Source of the DNA: an uncultured Winogradskyella sp.
Lineage (GTDB): Bacteria; Bacteroidota; Bacteroidia; Flavobacteriales; Flavobacteriaceae
NCBI RefSeq assembly: GCF_947495255.1
Contig: NZ_CANLYI010000007.1
Coordinates: forward strand, 248,001-312,000
Length of the DNA stretch: 64,000 nucleotides
Direction of reading: 5' to 3'
Within the stretch, counting starts at the first letter, position 1; each line of letters starts with the position of its first letter. Below, piece by piece: positions 43,261 to 53,727 of this stretch. Below the pieces are notes generated by a model. The model was not told where the DNA came from. It saw only the letters and a list, made by a program, of their open reading frames with translations, and made no database searches. The position numbers and the translations under genes are program-made.

Positions 43261-44025
43261 CTATAAGCTTGCTTCTACTTTTCCTATCAATACATCTGCA
43301 TCCTTAGCTTCGTTAGAAGTTGAAAATTCAGATTTAATTCGCGTTAAATAATCTAAAGCCTTACTATTGTTACCTAAATCAATAGCAACCTTAGCCGCTT
43401 TCATTAAATACAGAGGAGTAGTAAAATCATTTACATTAGCTTTAAATGCTTTTTCGTAATATTCTAAAGCCTTATCTGATTGGTCTAGTTGTACAAAAGC
43501 ATCACCTATTCCTCCTTTAGCAATTGGACCTAACATTTTATCTTCACTAGAAAAATCATCTAAATGCTCAACAGCATTTTGGTAATCTTTTAAGTTTAAG
43601 TATGCCATACCAGCATAATAGTTCGCTAAGTTAGCTGCAGGTGTTCCTCCATAGTTCTCAATAATATCGAGCATACCATATTTACCTTCACCACCTTCTA
43701 AAGACATTCTATATAAAGAATCTGCAGAAGTACCATTAACGGCTTCGTTAAAATATTTCTTTGCAGTGTACATTTCGTTCATTGCATCCTTTTCATTAGG
43801 TTCAGCTACAAATTTATTGTACGCTAAAACTGCTAAAACCAATAATGCGATTATACCAACTATACCTATTATATACTTTTGGTTTCTTACAGCCCATTCC
43901 TCAGCTTTAGAAGCGCCTTCATCTAAAGTATTAAATACTTCAGCTGTTGTTGAATCTTCTTCAACAATTACTTCTTTCTCTTTTACTGTTTTTGGTTTGT
44001 AGCCTCTTTTATTATACGTTGCCAT
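43261..44025 (-). CDS. TPR-repeat inner-membrane protein (YfgM-like)
   Basis: 254 residues: cytosolic N-terminus, one membrane helix (about 51-69, YIIGIVGIIALLVLAVLAY), then tetratricopeptide repeats (ANYYAGMAYLNLKDYQNAVEHLDDF, GDAFVQLDQSDKALEYYEKAF, KAAKVAIDLGNNSKALDYLTRI). The layout agrees with YfgM-type periplasmic chaperone helpers. It starts the ribH transcription unit; a TATTTTTG box lies upstream at 44048-44055. Confidence 0.88.
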   Translation of the reverse strand: MATYNKRGYKPKTVKEKEVIVEEDSTTAEVFNTLDEGASKAEEWAVRNQKYIIGIVGIIALLVLAVLAYNKFVAEPNEKDAMNEMYTAKKYFNEAVNGTSADSLYRMSLEGGEGKYGMLDIIENYGGTPAANLANYYAGMAYLNLKDYQNAVEHLDDFSSEDKMLGPIAKGGIGDAFVQLDQSDKALEYYEKAFKANVNDFTTPLYLMKAAKVAIDLGNNSKALDYLTRIKSEFSTSNEAKDADVLIGKVEASL

Positions 44026-44047
44026 AAATTGTCATTTTGTGCGTGCG

Positions 44048-44055
44048 CAAAAATA
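44048..44055 (-). promoter_or_regulatory. Candidate -7 box of the TPR/ribH operon
   Basis: TATTTTTG on the minus strand, 23 bp before the ATG. Confidence 0.42.
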
Positions 44056-44164
44056 AAATTTTTATTGGGATTTAAAAGCCTATTTATTTGTTATTTTTGA
44101 ATAATTAATAACAAGCGCAAAAGCTTTTCTACATCAGTAAAATCAAGGAATCTGTTTACTTTTC

Positions 44165-45244
44165 ATGAATCTAAACTCACTATCTCTAGTTAATTATAAA
44201 AATTTTGAAAGTCAGGTTTTCGATTTCGACGCTAAAATCAACTGTTTTGTTGGTGCAAATGGTATCGGTAAAACCAACGCTTTAGACGCTATTTATCACT
44301 TAGCTTTTGGAAAAAGCTATTTTAATCCAATAGCTGTACAAAATATAAACCACAATGCAGAGTTTTTTGTTGTTGATGGCAAATTCACAAAAAATGAACG
44401 TGATGAGAAAATAATAGTCTCCTTAAAACGTGGCAACAAAAAGGTTATTAAAAAAAATGGTAAAGCTTACGAGAAATTTAGTGAGCATATTGGTTTTATT
44501 CCACTAGTTATAATCTCGCCAGCCGATCGCAATTTAATTATTGAAGGCAGTGACACCAGACGAAAATTTATAGACAGTGTAATTTCGCAAAGTGACAAAA
44601 ATTATTTAGCAGAACTTATAAATTATAATAAAGTATTAACGCAACGTAATGCGCTCTTAAAATATTTTGCATTGAACAACACCTTTAATGCAGATACTTT
44701 AGCTATATACAATGAACAACTCCATACTTATGGTAGTGTGATTTTTAAAAAGCGAGATGCCTTTTTACAAACTTTCATTCCTATTTTCAAATCGCGTTAC
44801 GAAGCTATTAGTCAGAATAAAGAAGCTATTGATTTAACTTATAAAAGTGATTTATTTAAAATTGAATTAATTGATTTACTCGCCAACAATATTAATAAAG
44901 ACAAAGCACTGCAATATACTAGTGTCGGAACACACAAAGATGATTTAGTGTTTTTAATTGATGATTTCCCGATTAAAAAATTTGGAAGTCAAGGACAGCA
45001 AAAGTCCTTTTTAATTGCTTTAAAGTTGGCACAATTCGATTTTATAAAACAACAAAGTGGTGTCTCTCCTATCCTATTATTAGATGACATTTTTGATAAG
45101 TTAGATGAAAGCAGAGTTTCACAAATTATTAGTTTGGTAGATGATGTACATTTTGGTCAAATTTTTATTAGTGATACACATGCAGAACGTACTGAAGATG
45201 TTATAAAACAAACGCATCAATCTTATAAAATTTTCAAATTATGA
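44165..45244 (+). CDS. recF: DNA replication and repair protein RecF
   Basis: 359 residues. Walker [25 protein letters not shown], the ABC-type signature [20 protein letters not shown] and Walker [18 protein letters not shown] are all present, as expected for the SMC-like RecF ATPase that loads RecA at gaps with RecO and RecR. The stop overlaps the following lipoprotein start (ATGA). It is not next to dnaA/dnaN, which is normal in Flavobacteriia. Confidence 0.96.
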   Translation: MNLNSLSLVNYKNFESQVFDFDAKINCFVGANGIGKTNALDAIYHLAFGKSYFNPIAVQNINHNAEFFVVDGKFTKNERDEKIIVSLKRGNKKVIKKNGKAYEKFSEHIGFIPLVIISPADRNLIIEGSDTRRKFIDSVISQSDKNYLAELINYNKVLTQRNALLKYFALNNTFNADTLAIYNEQLHTYGSVIFKKRDAFLQTFIPIFKSRYEAISQNKEAIDLTYKSDLFKIELIDLLANNINKDKALQYTSVGTHKDDLVFLIDDFPIKKFGSQGQQKSFLIALKLAQFDFIKQQSGVSPILLLDDIFDKLDESRVSQIISLVDDVHFGQIFISDTHAERTEDVIKQTHQSYKIFKL

Positions 45245-45729
45245 AAAACATTTTCAACATTATGAGACCCTCTTTCACTGCCAATTGTATTAGTCTTTAT
45301 AAATTAAAGACCACCTTATTAACAGTAGTAATGGTGAGCATCTTTAGCTGCGGTAAAAACCCAGAATCATATATTAAACATATAGAAGGTTACTGGGAAA
45401 TACAAGAAGTAACCATGGCAGATGGCAGTAAAAAAGAATACAAATTCAATGAAACAATAGATTATATAGGTATAAATGATAGTTTAAAAGGTTTCAGAAA
45501 AAAACTTAAACCAGGTATTAATGATACTTATTTTACCTCTGGCGATGCAGAAGACATTCAATTAAAAGTTGAGAACGATAAATTATACATTTACTATACC
45601 ACACCTTATGCTAATTGGAAAGAAAAAGTATTAAATGCAAATGCTAAACAGCTTAAAATAATGAACGAAGACCAAAATATTTATTTATACAAGAGGTACA
45701 CTTCTATAATATTAGATTTAGAAGAGTAA
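45241..45729 (+). CDS. Small lipoprotein after recF
   Basis: 162 residues. The signal is long: a basic region followed by [15 protein letters not shown], with the lipid Cys at 37. The mature part ([30 protein letters not shown] and the later YKRYTS) is lipocalin-like, comparable to the protein at 14085. The ATGA overlap with recF supports the chosen start. Function unknown. Confidence 0.8.
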   Translation: MKNIFNIMRPSFTANCISLYKLKTTLLTVVMVSIFSCGKNPESYIKHIEGYWEIQEVTMADGSKKEYKFNETIDYIGINDSLKGFRKKLKPGINDTYFTSGDAEDIQLKVENDKLYIYYTTPYANWKEKVLNANAKQLKIMNEDQNIYLYKRYTSIILDLEE

Positions 45730-45762
45730 CTTTGTAAAATGAATTATTGAAAATTCAACATC

Positions 45763-46059
45763 ATGGCAAAACGAAATAACGACAACCAACCAATAGAAGA
45801 TATTTTAAAACAGTTTGTTCAAAATAATAATTTGCAATCTGGTTTAGACAAAGTAGACGTGCGCGAGGCATGGGCAAACCTAATGGGAAATGGTGTTAAC
45901 AATTACACAACAGCCATAGAATTAAAACACGATACTTTATATGTACAACTAAGTTCTAGTGTTTTGCGTGAAGAATTAAGTTACGGAACTGAAAAAATCA
46001 TTAAAATGCTTAACGAGTCGTTACGAAAGGAAGTGGTTAAAAAATTAGTGCTTCGCTAG
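45763..46059 (+). CDS. DUF721 protein
   Basis: 98 residues with IEDILKQFVQNNNLQSGLDKVDVREAWANLMGNGVNNYT, then LYVQLSSSVLREELSYGTEKIIKMLNESLRK. DUF721 proteins are DciA-like in some bacteria (helicase loading) and sit next to recF in Flavobacteriia. Whether this short form loads the helicase is unknown. A 168-bp gene-free gap follows, in which I see nothing. Confidence 0.87.
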   Translation: MAKRNNDNQPIEDILKQFVQNNNLQSGLDKVDVREAWANLMGNGVNNYTTAIELKHDTLYVQLSSSVLREELSYGTEKIIKMLNESLRKEVVKKLVLR

Positions 46060-46227
46060 TTGTAAAAACTATGCTTTATTTAATTTTACATTTCTTCAAG
46101 ATTTAAATAACACTATTTTTTAGCGTCTTAGATTAATATAATTCAGTCATCCAAAATATTGATGTTTTTTGGTAGCCAAGAATTATATAAAATTTGCTAT
46201 TTTTAAGTCCGACTATAATTCAACTTC

Positions 46228-48639
46228 ATGAAATATTTCAAGCTTATTCTTTCTTTCGTATTAACGATAGGTATTTTTTACGGACTTAATACAAAATTTG
46301 GTTCTATTCCTCCTATTGGTAAATTTCTAAATCCTTATTCTGGTGTTTGGCAAAATGAAACCGATGAAGCCATTTCAGGAGAAGTATCAATTCCTGAGTT
46401 AAAAGAGAAAGTCACTGTGCATTACGATGCTCAATTAATTCCGCATGTTTTTGCACAAAACGAACTCGACTTATATAGAGCACAAGGTTACATTACGGCA
46501 AAGCATAGACTTTGGCAAATGGAGTTTCAAACGTATGCTGCAGCTGGTCGCTTATCTGAATTAATAGGTGAAAAAGCCTTGAATTACGACCGACAAGAAC
46601 GAAGAAGAGGTATGGTATATGGTGCAGAACAGAGTTTAAAAAAAATGACTGAAGATGCTAACACCATGGCAATAGTTAAGGCATATTCTGATGGCGTTAA
46701 TAGTTATATTAATCAGCTTAGCCCAAATGACTACCCTGTAGAATACAAATTATTAGATTATAAGCCAGAAGCTTGGACACCAAAAAAATCAGCATTATTG
46801 TTAATGTATATGACAAAAATGTTGGCTGGAGGTGATGAAGATATGGAAAACACCAATGCTTTACGTTTATTTGGAAAGGAGCGTTTTGATTTATTATTTC
46901 CTGATTTTTTCGATATTACAGACCCAATTATTCCGAAAGAAACCGATTGGAGCTATATTGATGTTCCGCAAACTAAAAACCCTAATACCAAACCTATTTT
47001 AGATTCTATTGCTGAGACTATTGACAAACCAGACCCAAATTATGGAAGTAATAATTGGGCTATTTCTGATAAGAAATCAACAACAGGAAACGCAATTTTA
47101 GCTAACGATCCGCATTTAGGACTCAACTTACCTTCCATTTGGTTTGTAATGCAATTAAGCACACCAAATCATAATGCATTTGGAGCTACTTTACCTGGTG
47201 CGCTGGCTGTTATTTCTGGCTTTAATCAACATATTGCATGGGGAGAAACCAATGCGACTAGAGATGTCATTGATTGGTATAAAATTGAATTTAACGACGA
47301 TAGAACAAAATACAAATTTGACAATCAATGGAAAGATGTTTCCATTAGAGTTGAAGACATTAAAATAAAAGGACAAACAGCCTATAAAGATTCTGTGCTT
47401 TACACGCATCATGGACCTGTAGTTTACGATAAAAACTTTAAGTCTGATCAAGAATTAGCTGGTTATGCTATGCAATGGACTGGTCATATTCCTAGTAATG
47501 GTCAAAAAACATTTACAGAAATGAATAAGGCTAAAAATTATGACGATTACGTAACCGCATTAAAAAATTGGGTTGCTCCTGCTCAAAATTTTGTATTTGC
47601 ATCTACTTCTGGAGATGTTGCCATTTGGGTGCAAGGTTTGTTTCCTAATAAATGGGAAGGTCAAGGTAAATTTATAATGGATGGCAGTAAATCTAGAAAC
47701 GATTGGCAAAGTTTTATTCCACAACAATTTAATGCTCATGTTAAGAATCCGAAACGTGGTTTTGTAAGTTCTGCTAATCAAACTCCCGTTGACGAAAACT
47801 ATCCATATTTTGTGTTTAACGATGGTTTTGAAACCTATAGAAATCGCGTAATTAATGACTTCTTTAATTCGAAAGATAAATTTAGTGTTCAAGATTTTAA
47901 AGATTTACACAACAATAACTACAATCTTAAAGCAGCAGAGTTGATGCCTTATATGTTAGAAAACATGAAAACATCTAACTTAACTAAAGAAGAAAAAGAA
48001 ATATATGACATTGCCAAAAACTGGAAATATAACAATGATATGGAACAAATAGGACCAAGCATTTGGAGCGCTTGGTGGCCTATTTTAAACACTATGGTTT
48101 GGGATGAATTTGATGTAGAAGACACAGCAATTTCTACTCCATTTACGTACCAAACTATCTATTTATTAAAAAACAATGGTGATGATGCATTTATGGACAT
48201 TATAGACACACCAGAAAAAGAAACTGCGACAGATTTATTTAACCTTAGTTTTAGCAAAGCCGTTACAAAACTTAATGATTGGAAAGCAAAAAATGGAGAT
48301 CTAAATTGGGTGAATTACAAAGGCACATTTGCTGGCCATTTATTGCAAGCTATACCAGCCTTTTCTCGATTTGACTTACCCATTGGTGGAGGTAAAAACA
48401 TTGTAAATGCTACTTCAGAAAATTGGGGACCTTCTTGGCGAATGATTGTAGAAATGACCTCTCCTCCTACTGCTTTAGGTATTTATCCTGGTGGACAATC
48501 TGGAAATCCAGGAAGTAAATACTACGATAATTTTATAGACGATTGGGCAGCTGGCAAATACCATAGTCTTAATTTTTTACAAAATAATACAGCAACCGAA
48601 GCTATTATTGGCACACAAACCTTAACACCAAAGAAGTAA
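46228..48639 (+). CDS. Penicillin acylase-family N-terminal nucleophile hydrolase
   Basis: 803 residues. An N-terminal hydrophobic segment (FKLILSFVLTIGIFYGL), then the alpha part ending at the autocleavage site before Ser274 (NYGSNNWAISDKKSTTGNAILANDPHLGL), which becomes the catalytic N-terminal serine. Later words include FNQHIAWGETNATRDVIDW, YTHHGPVVYD and GIYPGGQSGNPGSKYYDNFIDDW. Members cleave amide bonds of beta-lactams or acyl-homoserine lactones; the substrate is not predictable here. The next gene starts at the stop codon. Confidence 0.92.
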   Translation: MKYFKLILSFVLTIGIFYGLNTKFGSIPPIGKFLNPYSGVWQNETDEAISGEVSIPELKEKVTVHYDAQLIPHVFAQNELDLYRAQGYITAKHRLWQMEFQTYAAAGRLSELIGEKALNYDRQERRRGMVYGAEQSLKKMTEDANTMAIVKAYSDGVNSYINQLSPNDYPVEYKLLDYKPEAWTPKKSALLLMYMTKMLAGGDEDMENTNALRLFGKERFDLLFPDFFDITDPIIPKETDWSYIDVPQTKNPNTKPILDSIAETIDKPDPNYGSNNWAISDKKSTTGNAILANDPHLGLNLPSIWFVMQLSTPNHNAFGATLPGALAVISGFNQHIAWGETNATRDVIDWYKIEFNDDRTKYKFDNQWKDVSIRVEDIKIKGQTAYKDSVLYTHHGPVVYDKNFKSDQELAGYAMQWTGHIPSNGQKTFTEMNKAKNYDDYVTALKNWVAPAQNFVFASTSGDVAIWVQGLFPNKWEGQGKFIMDGSKSRNDWQSFIPQQFNAHVKNPKRGFVSSANQTPVDENYPYFVFNDGFETYRNRVINDFFNSKDKFSVQDFKDLHNNNYNLKAAELMPYMLENMKTSNLTKEEKEIYDIAKNWKYNNDMEQIGPSIWSAWWPILNTMVWDEFDVEDTAISTPFTYQTIYLLKNNGDDAFMDIIDTPEKETATDLFNLSFSKAVTKLNDWKAKNGDLNWVNYKGTFAGHLLQAIPAFSRFDLPIGGGKNIVNATSENWGPSWRMIVEMTSPPTALGIYPGGQSGNPGSKYYDNFIDDWAAGKYHSLNFLQNNTATEAIIGTQTLTPKK

Positions 48640-49004
48640 TGCGTAAAAATATAATCAACTTTATTGTCACTATTATTCTAGCCTATTTACTCTCATTAGT
48701 AATGCCTTGGTGGTCTGTAATGATTGCTTCTATTGCAACAGCTTTATTTATTCCGTTGAAAAAATCAGCTGTGTTTTTTATTCCGTTGTTAGCAATTTTA
48801 CTATTCTGGTTTGTTTATAGCTACCTGCTAAGCAGTGGAAACGATTTCACTTTAGCCAAGCGTATTGCAGTACTATTACCTTTAGGTGGAAATCCTTATG
48901 TTTTAATGTTAGTAACAGGAATCATTGGTGGATTAGCTGCTGGAATTTCGGCTATTTTCGGGAAGCAATTAAGTTTAGTTTTAAACCATAAAAAACAACT
49001 ATAA
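48639..49004 (+). CDS. Small integral membrane protein after penicillin acylase gene
   Basis: 121 residues, three or four membrane helices (FIVTIILAYLLSLVMPWWSVMI, AVFFIPLLAILLFWFVYSYLL, YVLMLVTGIIGGLAAGISAIFG). It starts at the last base of the penicillin acylase stop codon (TAATG-type overlap), so it is co-translated. No named family recognised. Confidence 0.8.
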   Translation: MRKNIINFIVTIILAYLLSLVMPWWSVMIASIATALFIPLKKSAVFFIPLLAILLFWFVYSYLLSSGNDFTLAKRIAVLLPLGGNPYVLMLVTGIIGGLAAGISAIFGKQLSLVLNHKKQL

Positions 49005-49087
49005 AAGTTCCTGATTTTTTTTTAAAAACAGAAACAGATAAAACCTATATTTATCCTACTCTAACATTAATAAAAAACTAAATAAAG

Positions 49088-50728
49088 ATGAGGATATTTA
49101 ATAACAATACAACATCTCAAAACAACTTAAAACTCACTTTAAAAGTGGCAATTAGTCCAAAAATAAAATATTTTAAATTTCTTTTTATTTGCGTTGTAAT
49201 AATAGGCTGTTCACCTAAAAGTAAATATGACGATTATGTATCTGAAGTATATCAAACTTCACAGTCTGGTGATAACCTAAAATTGATTGAAAGTGATAAA
49301 AATCCATCAAATACCGAAGACATAAAAAAAGTATCTATTGAACTTTTCCCTGAGGAAAAATTTCAAAAATATTATGGTTTTGGTGCTTCATTTACAGAAT
49401 CTTCTGCATGGAATTTGGCAACGATTCCTGTAGAATCTCGTAAAAATGTTTTAACCAAACTTTTTAGTCCAACCGAAGGAGCTGGCTTTACACTGACAAG
49501 AACTCATATCAATAGTAGTGACTATTCAAACAACCACTATACTTACATTCAAGAAGGCGACGAAGACCTTTCAACTTTTAGTATACATGAAGACATGAAA
49601 GGCTTTACTGGTGACGAGAACGACCAAGTTCGCGATATTGAACTTGTAGAACCAGGTTATGACCTCATCCCAATGATTTTAGAAGCATCACGTATTCCTG
49701 GTGCCGATTTTAAAATAATTGCTTCGCCATGGAGTCCGCCTTCTTGGATGAAAACAGGAGAAACGTCTACCATGACTAATGGAACATTGCAACCTAAATA
49801 TTATGGACTTTGGGCTGAATATATTTCAAAATATGTAACTGCTTATGAAGGGCAAGGCATAAAACTTTGGGCGATAACACCTCAAAACGAACCACTCCAC
49901 GCACATAACGCACAATGGGACAGTAATGGATTTACACCTGAACAAGGTCGAGATTTTCTAAGAGACCATCTTGGACCTCAACTTGTAAAGGATGGTCATC
50001 TTAAACTTGATGATTTAGAATCTGGTTTACGTGTTCTTATTTACGACCATAATAAATCTACAATGAATGATTATGCTTCAGCGACTTACAAAGACCCAGA
50101 AGCTTCTAAATATGCTTGGGGAACTGCTTTTCATTGGTATACAAATTCCGAATTAAAAGAGAATAATTGGTATGCAGACGAATTAGCTGAGTTACAGAAA
50201 AACTGGCCGAATAAAGGAATGATTCATTCGGAATCTAGCATAGATATTGATGCTAACGACCCAATAGGTCAATATTGGAGAGAAAGCACAGATTACGCAG
50301 GTACATTTGTTCCTTTTGAGACTTATGCCTACGATATTATTACAGATTTAAATCACGGAACACAAGGTTATGTAGAATGGTGTAGTATTCTTAGCCATAA
50401 AGGGCAACCAAATCCTTACAATAACTTTAATAGTGCTCCAGTACTCATAAATCCAATTACGGATGAAGTGATTTACACACCTCTTTACTATTTACTAAGC
50501 CATTTTAGTAAGTTTATACGTCCCGATGCACATAGAATTAATCTAAAAGGCGAAAGTATTGAAGGTCTTATTTACACAGCTGCAAAAAATACGGATGGCT
50601 CTATAGCTGTTGTTGTTTATAATAATAACGATGAAGCTTATGAACTATCATTAACTATAGAGGGTAAAACGTTTACAACAGAAGTTGCTCTCAGAGCTAT
50701 GCAGACTATTGTATTAGATGAAAAATAA
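49088..50728 (+). CDS. GH30-family glycoside hydrolase lipoprotein
   Basis: 546 residues. A lipoprotein signal ends at VIIGC with Cys41 and the preceding 40 residues are unusually long. The barrel has the GH30 catalytic pair: acid/base Glu268 in WAITPQNEPL and nucleophile Glu382 in GMIHSESSID, with YGFGASFTESSAWNL, ASPWSPPSWMKT and GYVEWCSIL in between. C-terminal strand domain near 480-546. GH30 enzymes act on beta-1,6-glucans, glucosylceramides or xylans; substrate is unassigned. A terminator lies 48 bp downstream. Confidence 0.93.
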   Translation: MRIFNNNTTSQNNLKLTLKVAISPKIKYFKFLFICVVIIGCSPKSKYDDYVSEVYQTSQSGDNLKLIESDKNPSNTEDIKKVSIELFPEEKFQKYYGFGASFTESSAWNLATIPVESRKNVLTKLFSPTEGAGFTLTRTHINSSDYSNNHYTYIQEGDEDLSTFSIHEDMKGFTGDENDQVRDIELVEPGYDLIPMILEASRIPGADFKIIASPWSPPSWMKTGETSTMTNGTLQPKYYGLWAEYISKYVTAYEGQGIKLWAITPQNEPLHAHNAQWDSNGFTPEQGRDFLRDHLGPQLVKDGHLKLDDLESGLRVLIYDHNKSTMNDYASATYKDPEASKYAWGTAFHWYTNSELKENNWYADELAELQKNWPNKGMIHSESSIDIDANDPIGQYWRESTDYAGTFVPFETYAYDIITDLNHGTQGYVEWCSILSHKGQPNPYNNFNSAPVLINPITDEVIYTPLYYLLSHFSKFIRPDAHRINLKGESIEGLIYTAAKNTDGSIAVVVYNNNDEAYELSLTIEGKTFTTEVALRAMQTIVLDEK

Positions 50729-50775
50729 ATTATAAGAGCTTAACAAAAATTAAGTTTTAAAAAGTCTTAAAAAAG

Positions 50776-50809
50776 AAAAAGCTTCATCCAAACAGATGAA
50801 GCTTTTTTT
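50776..50809. terminator. Bidirectional rho-independent terminator
   Basis: Perfect 13-bp stem aaaaagcttcatc/gatgaagcttttt with loop caaaca, between the convergent GH30 and T9SS-protein genes. Confidence 0.85.
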
Positions 50810-50825
50810 GTACTATAAAAATAAA

Positions 50826-52298
50826 CTAATTTATAACAAGTTTTTTAATGGCTTTAGCTTGCTCTCCTTCTAATTCTAGAATGTAGATTCCTGAAGATAA
50901 ATCGAGATTCATTTCATTAGGGCCTATTTTTAATGGTTTTTTCATAATTAATTGACCATTGATACTATAGACATTCATTTGCTTAAACAAATTATTATTG
51001 TCTAAATTGAATTGACCTTCTGAAGGATTAGGATAAATAACTAATTGATTAATCAACGATTCATCAACACTTAAAAATCCACAATTTACAGGATCAAACG
51101 TCACTAAACCTAAAGAAGAAATATCATTTTGGTGCACAATAACCGCTTCTGCATCTGCAATAGAATTTGGCACGTTTTCTTCATCCCAACAATTATGCAT
51201 TGCCATAAAGGCATTATCTGTATTATTGTAAAGCGCATAAGTCACTCCTCCATTACCATTTTGAGAAAATACATTTTCACCAATATTATCAACATTGTCG
51301 CCTAAATTTACAGAAGACTCTCCTTGAAGTGTAATTCCCCATAAATTACCTCTAATTTCGTTACCTGTAGCTACAACATCCATTCCTTCGGACGAAGCAT
51401 TTAATGAAATACCACTTCCTCCAAGATTAGGACTGCCTTGAGAATTGTTATCTTCTATAACATTATTTCTAACCAATGCAGAAATATCATCACCGAGTAA
51501 AGCAATACCATAACGATTATCCTTTACTATATTATCATCAATAATTGCATCAACAACACCTCCTAATAAATTAGAAATCGCAATACCACCAACCTGAGTT
51601 AAATTGCGGTTACCAATAATAGTATTTTGAATAATTTGAATAGGTTCAGTTGTCATAGTTGTACCCATATTTATTTGAGGTCTATTAGAATTGGCTTGGT
51701 TATTACCTTCTATATAATTATTAAAAATATAAGGAGACACATCATTGGTAGCACCAGAACTAATCGCTGGTGTTTCATTAAAAGTTATTGTATTATTTGT
51801 AATTTGAGGCATACCTCTAGAAAGTGAGATTACACTTCCTGTTGAAATACCAGAAACATTATTAATAATTGTACAATTATTAATTGTGAAGGTTTCCGTT
51901 AATACACGTAATCCTCCTCCATATTGGATTGTTGAATTTTGAATATTAATTATAGAAAATTCTTCAAAACGAAAGCCTTCATAAGGTGCGTTTGTATCAA
52001 GAGCTGTGAAAACAGTATTGGTTGCACTTACATTAAATGTTCCAAAAATGGTAATTCTAACGTCTGCTCCAATTTCTAATGTCACATCTGTATCAATAAG
52101 AAACGTGTCTGTTGCAGAAATTATTAAGTCATCTATTAACGTATAAGTTGTACCAGACACAGAAATAGTAGAAGGACTAGCCGTAACAAGGTCGTCTAAA
52201 GAATAAGAAACTCCCGTATCTGGAGTCGTGTAACCTTGTGCAGAAACTAAACTGACAAAGCTAAGAGCAAAAATAAGGTTGAGTAAAATTTGTTTCAT
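50826..52298 (-). CDS. T9SS-secreted parallel beta-helix protein
   Basis: About 490 residues from the ATG at 52298 (MKQILLNLIFALSFVSLVSAQG, a signal peptide; the frame is open to 52322). The centre has right-handed beta-helix repeats with NNTIT, NNVIEDNNSQ and GNEIRGN type words. The last 75 residues are a type A sorting domain: YPNPSEGQFNLDNN, VYSINGQLI and LDLSSGIYILELEG, ending KKLVIN. It is therefore exported through the outer membrane by T9SS and cleaved. Carbohydrate binding or lysis is possible but no catalytic residues can be named. Confidence 0.9.
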   Translation of the reverse strand: MKQILLNLIFALSFVSLVSAQGYTTPDTGVSYSLDDLVTASPSTISVSGTTYTLIDDLIISATDTFLIDTDVTLEIGADVRITIFGTFNVSATNTVFTALDTNAPYEGFRFEEFSIINIQNSTIQYGGGLRVLTETFTINNCTIINNVSGISTGSVISLSRGMPQITNNTITFNETPAISSGATNDVSPYIFNNYIEGNNQANSNRPQINMGTTMTTEPIQIIQNTIIGNRNLTQVGGIAISNLLGGVVDAIIDDNIVKDNRYGIALLGDDISALVRNNVIEDNNSQGSPNLGGSGISLNASSEGMDVVATGNEIRGNLWGITLQGESSVNLGDNVDNIGENVFSQNGNGGVTYALYNNTDNAFMAMHNCWDEENVPNSIADAEAVIVHQNDISSLGLVTFDPVNCGFLSVDESLINQLVIYPNPSEGQFNLDNNNLFKQMNVYSINGQLIMKKPLKIGPNEMNLDLSSGIYILELEGEQAKAIKKLVIN

Positions 52299-52491
52299 AT
52301 AGTTATGTGTTTTGAGTTTCATTAAAATTATAAAATATTATATACTATAACTGTTAAATAGTATCTTTTTGCAATCAATAATAACAACTTAACAATCAAA
52401 ATAATTTAAATTTAAAGCTGAGAGTATAGAATACTTTTATAATTTTAGACACTATTTGTCCAAAGCAATTTAAAAATGAAGGCACAAGTAA

Positions 52492-53727
52492 ATGGGAAAG
52501 AATAAATTGAAAGTAGCAGAATTATTTGCAGGCGTTGGAGGTTTTAGACTTGGGCTTGAAAAAAGTGATTATGAAATTATCTGGAGCAACCAATGGGAAC
52601 CTTCCACAAAAATTCAACATGCTTCTAAAGTTTACGAAGCACGTTTTGGAAAAGAAAACCACTCAAACGAAGATATAAATGAAGTTGTAACAAGAGATGT
52701 TGAAGAAATCCCTGATCACGATTTATTAGTTGGTGGTTTTCCTTGTCAGGATTATTCTGTGGCAACAACATTACATAATTCTAAAGGCTTAAAAGGCAAG
52801 AAAGGTGTGCTTTGGTGGTCTATTCATAATATTTTAGAAAATAAAAAGAACAAACCAAAATATCTATTTTTAGAAAATGTAGATCGGCTTTTAAAATCAC
52901 CAGCGAAACAAAGAGGAAGAGACTTTGCCGTTATGCTTCAAAGTCTAAATGATTTAGGCTACGCTGTAGAATGGCGTGTTATTAATGCAGCAGAATACGG
53001 AATGCCACAACGAAGACGACGCGTTTTCTTTATTGGTTATCATAAATCTACGCCAACTTATAAAAGACTTCAAAAATCGAGCAAAGCAGAATGGCTTACT
53101 GAAACAGGAACCATTGCCAATGCTTTCCCTGTGGCCAAAACTAATTCAGTTGACGAAGTTGAATTAAAAGGTAACTTAGTAGAAATCACTAATAACTTTA
53201 ATAAAAACGGAAAATCATCACCTTTTTTAAATACTGGCTTACTCATAAAAGGGAAAGTTCACACTACTAAAACAGAGCCAAATTACGATGGTAAAAAAAC
53301 CGTTTTAGCAGATGTTTTACAAAATGGAGAAGTAACACCAGAGTTTTTTATTGACGACAAAGACAAAGAAAAGTGGGAATACTTGAAAGGTGCAAAAACT
53401 ATTGAACGCAAATCTGCAGATGGTTTTGTTTACAAATATTCTGAAGGAGGAATGATTTACCCAGATGCTTTAGATAATGCATCTAGAACTATAATTACTG
53501 GTGAAGGCGGAAAATCACCATCACGATTTAAACATGTTATTGTTTCAGGTAAAGGTTTAAGAAGATTAACACCTATTGAATTAGAACGTCTTAATATGTT
53601 TCCGGATAATCACACAAAACTAGAAGGAATCACTGATACAAAACGTGCCTTTTTTATGGGAAATGCATTAGTTGTTGGTGTTATTGAAAAAATTGGTACA
53701 GCACTTTATAATCAAATTAATGTCTAA
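52492..53727 (+). CDS. C5-cytosine DNA methyltransferase
   Basis: 411 residues. Motif I LFAGVGGFRLGL (11-22), motif IV GGFPCQDYS with catalytic Cys85, motif VI ENVDR (128-132), motif VIII QRRRRVFFIG (about 173-182), then a target-recognition region (about 200-340), and motifs IX-X RRLTPIELERLNMFPDNHT and FFMGNALVVGVIEKIG. The order is the normal one. It adds a methyl group to cytosine in a specific sequence, which cannot be read from the protein. The reading frame of a predicted nuclease begins 8 bp before its stop. Confidence 0.95.
   Translation: MGKNKLKVAELFAGVGGFRLGLEKSDYEIIWSNQWEPSTKIQHASKVYEARFGKENHSNEDINEVVTRDVEEIPDHDLLVGGFPCQDYSVATTLHNSKGLKGKKGVLWWSIHNILENKKNKPKYLFLENVDRLLKSPAKQRGRDFAVMLQSLNDLGYAVEWRVINAAEYGMPQRRRRVFFIGYHKSTPTYKRLQKSSKAEWLTETGTIANAFPVAKTNSVDEVELKGNLVEITNNFNKNGKSSPFLNTGLLIKGKVHTTKTEPNYDGKKTVLADVLQNGEVTPEFFIDDKDKEKWEYLKGAKTIERKSADGFVYKYSEGGMIYPDALDNASRTIITGEGGKSPSRFKHVIVSGKGLRRLTPIELERLNMFPDNHTKLEGITDTKRAFFMGNALVVGVIEKIGTALYNQINV

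Noticed and set aside
52476..52505. Nine-codon frame overlapping the methyltransferase start
   Set aside because: Too short and easily due to chance; no overlap pattern that would suggest coupling.
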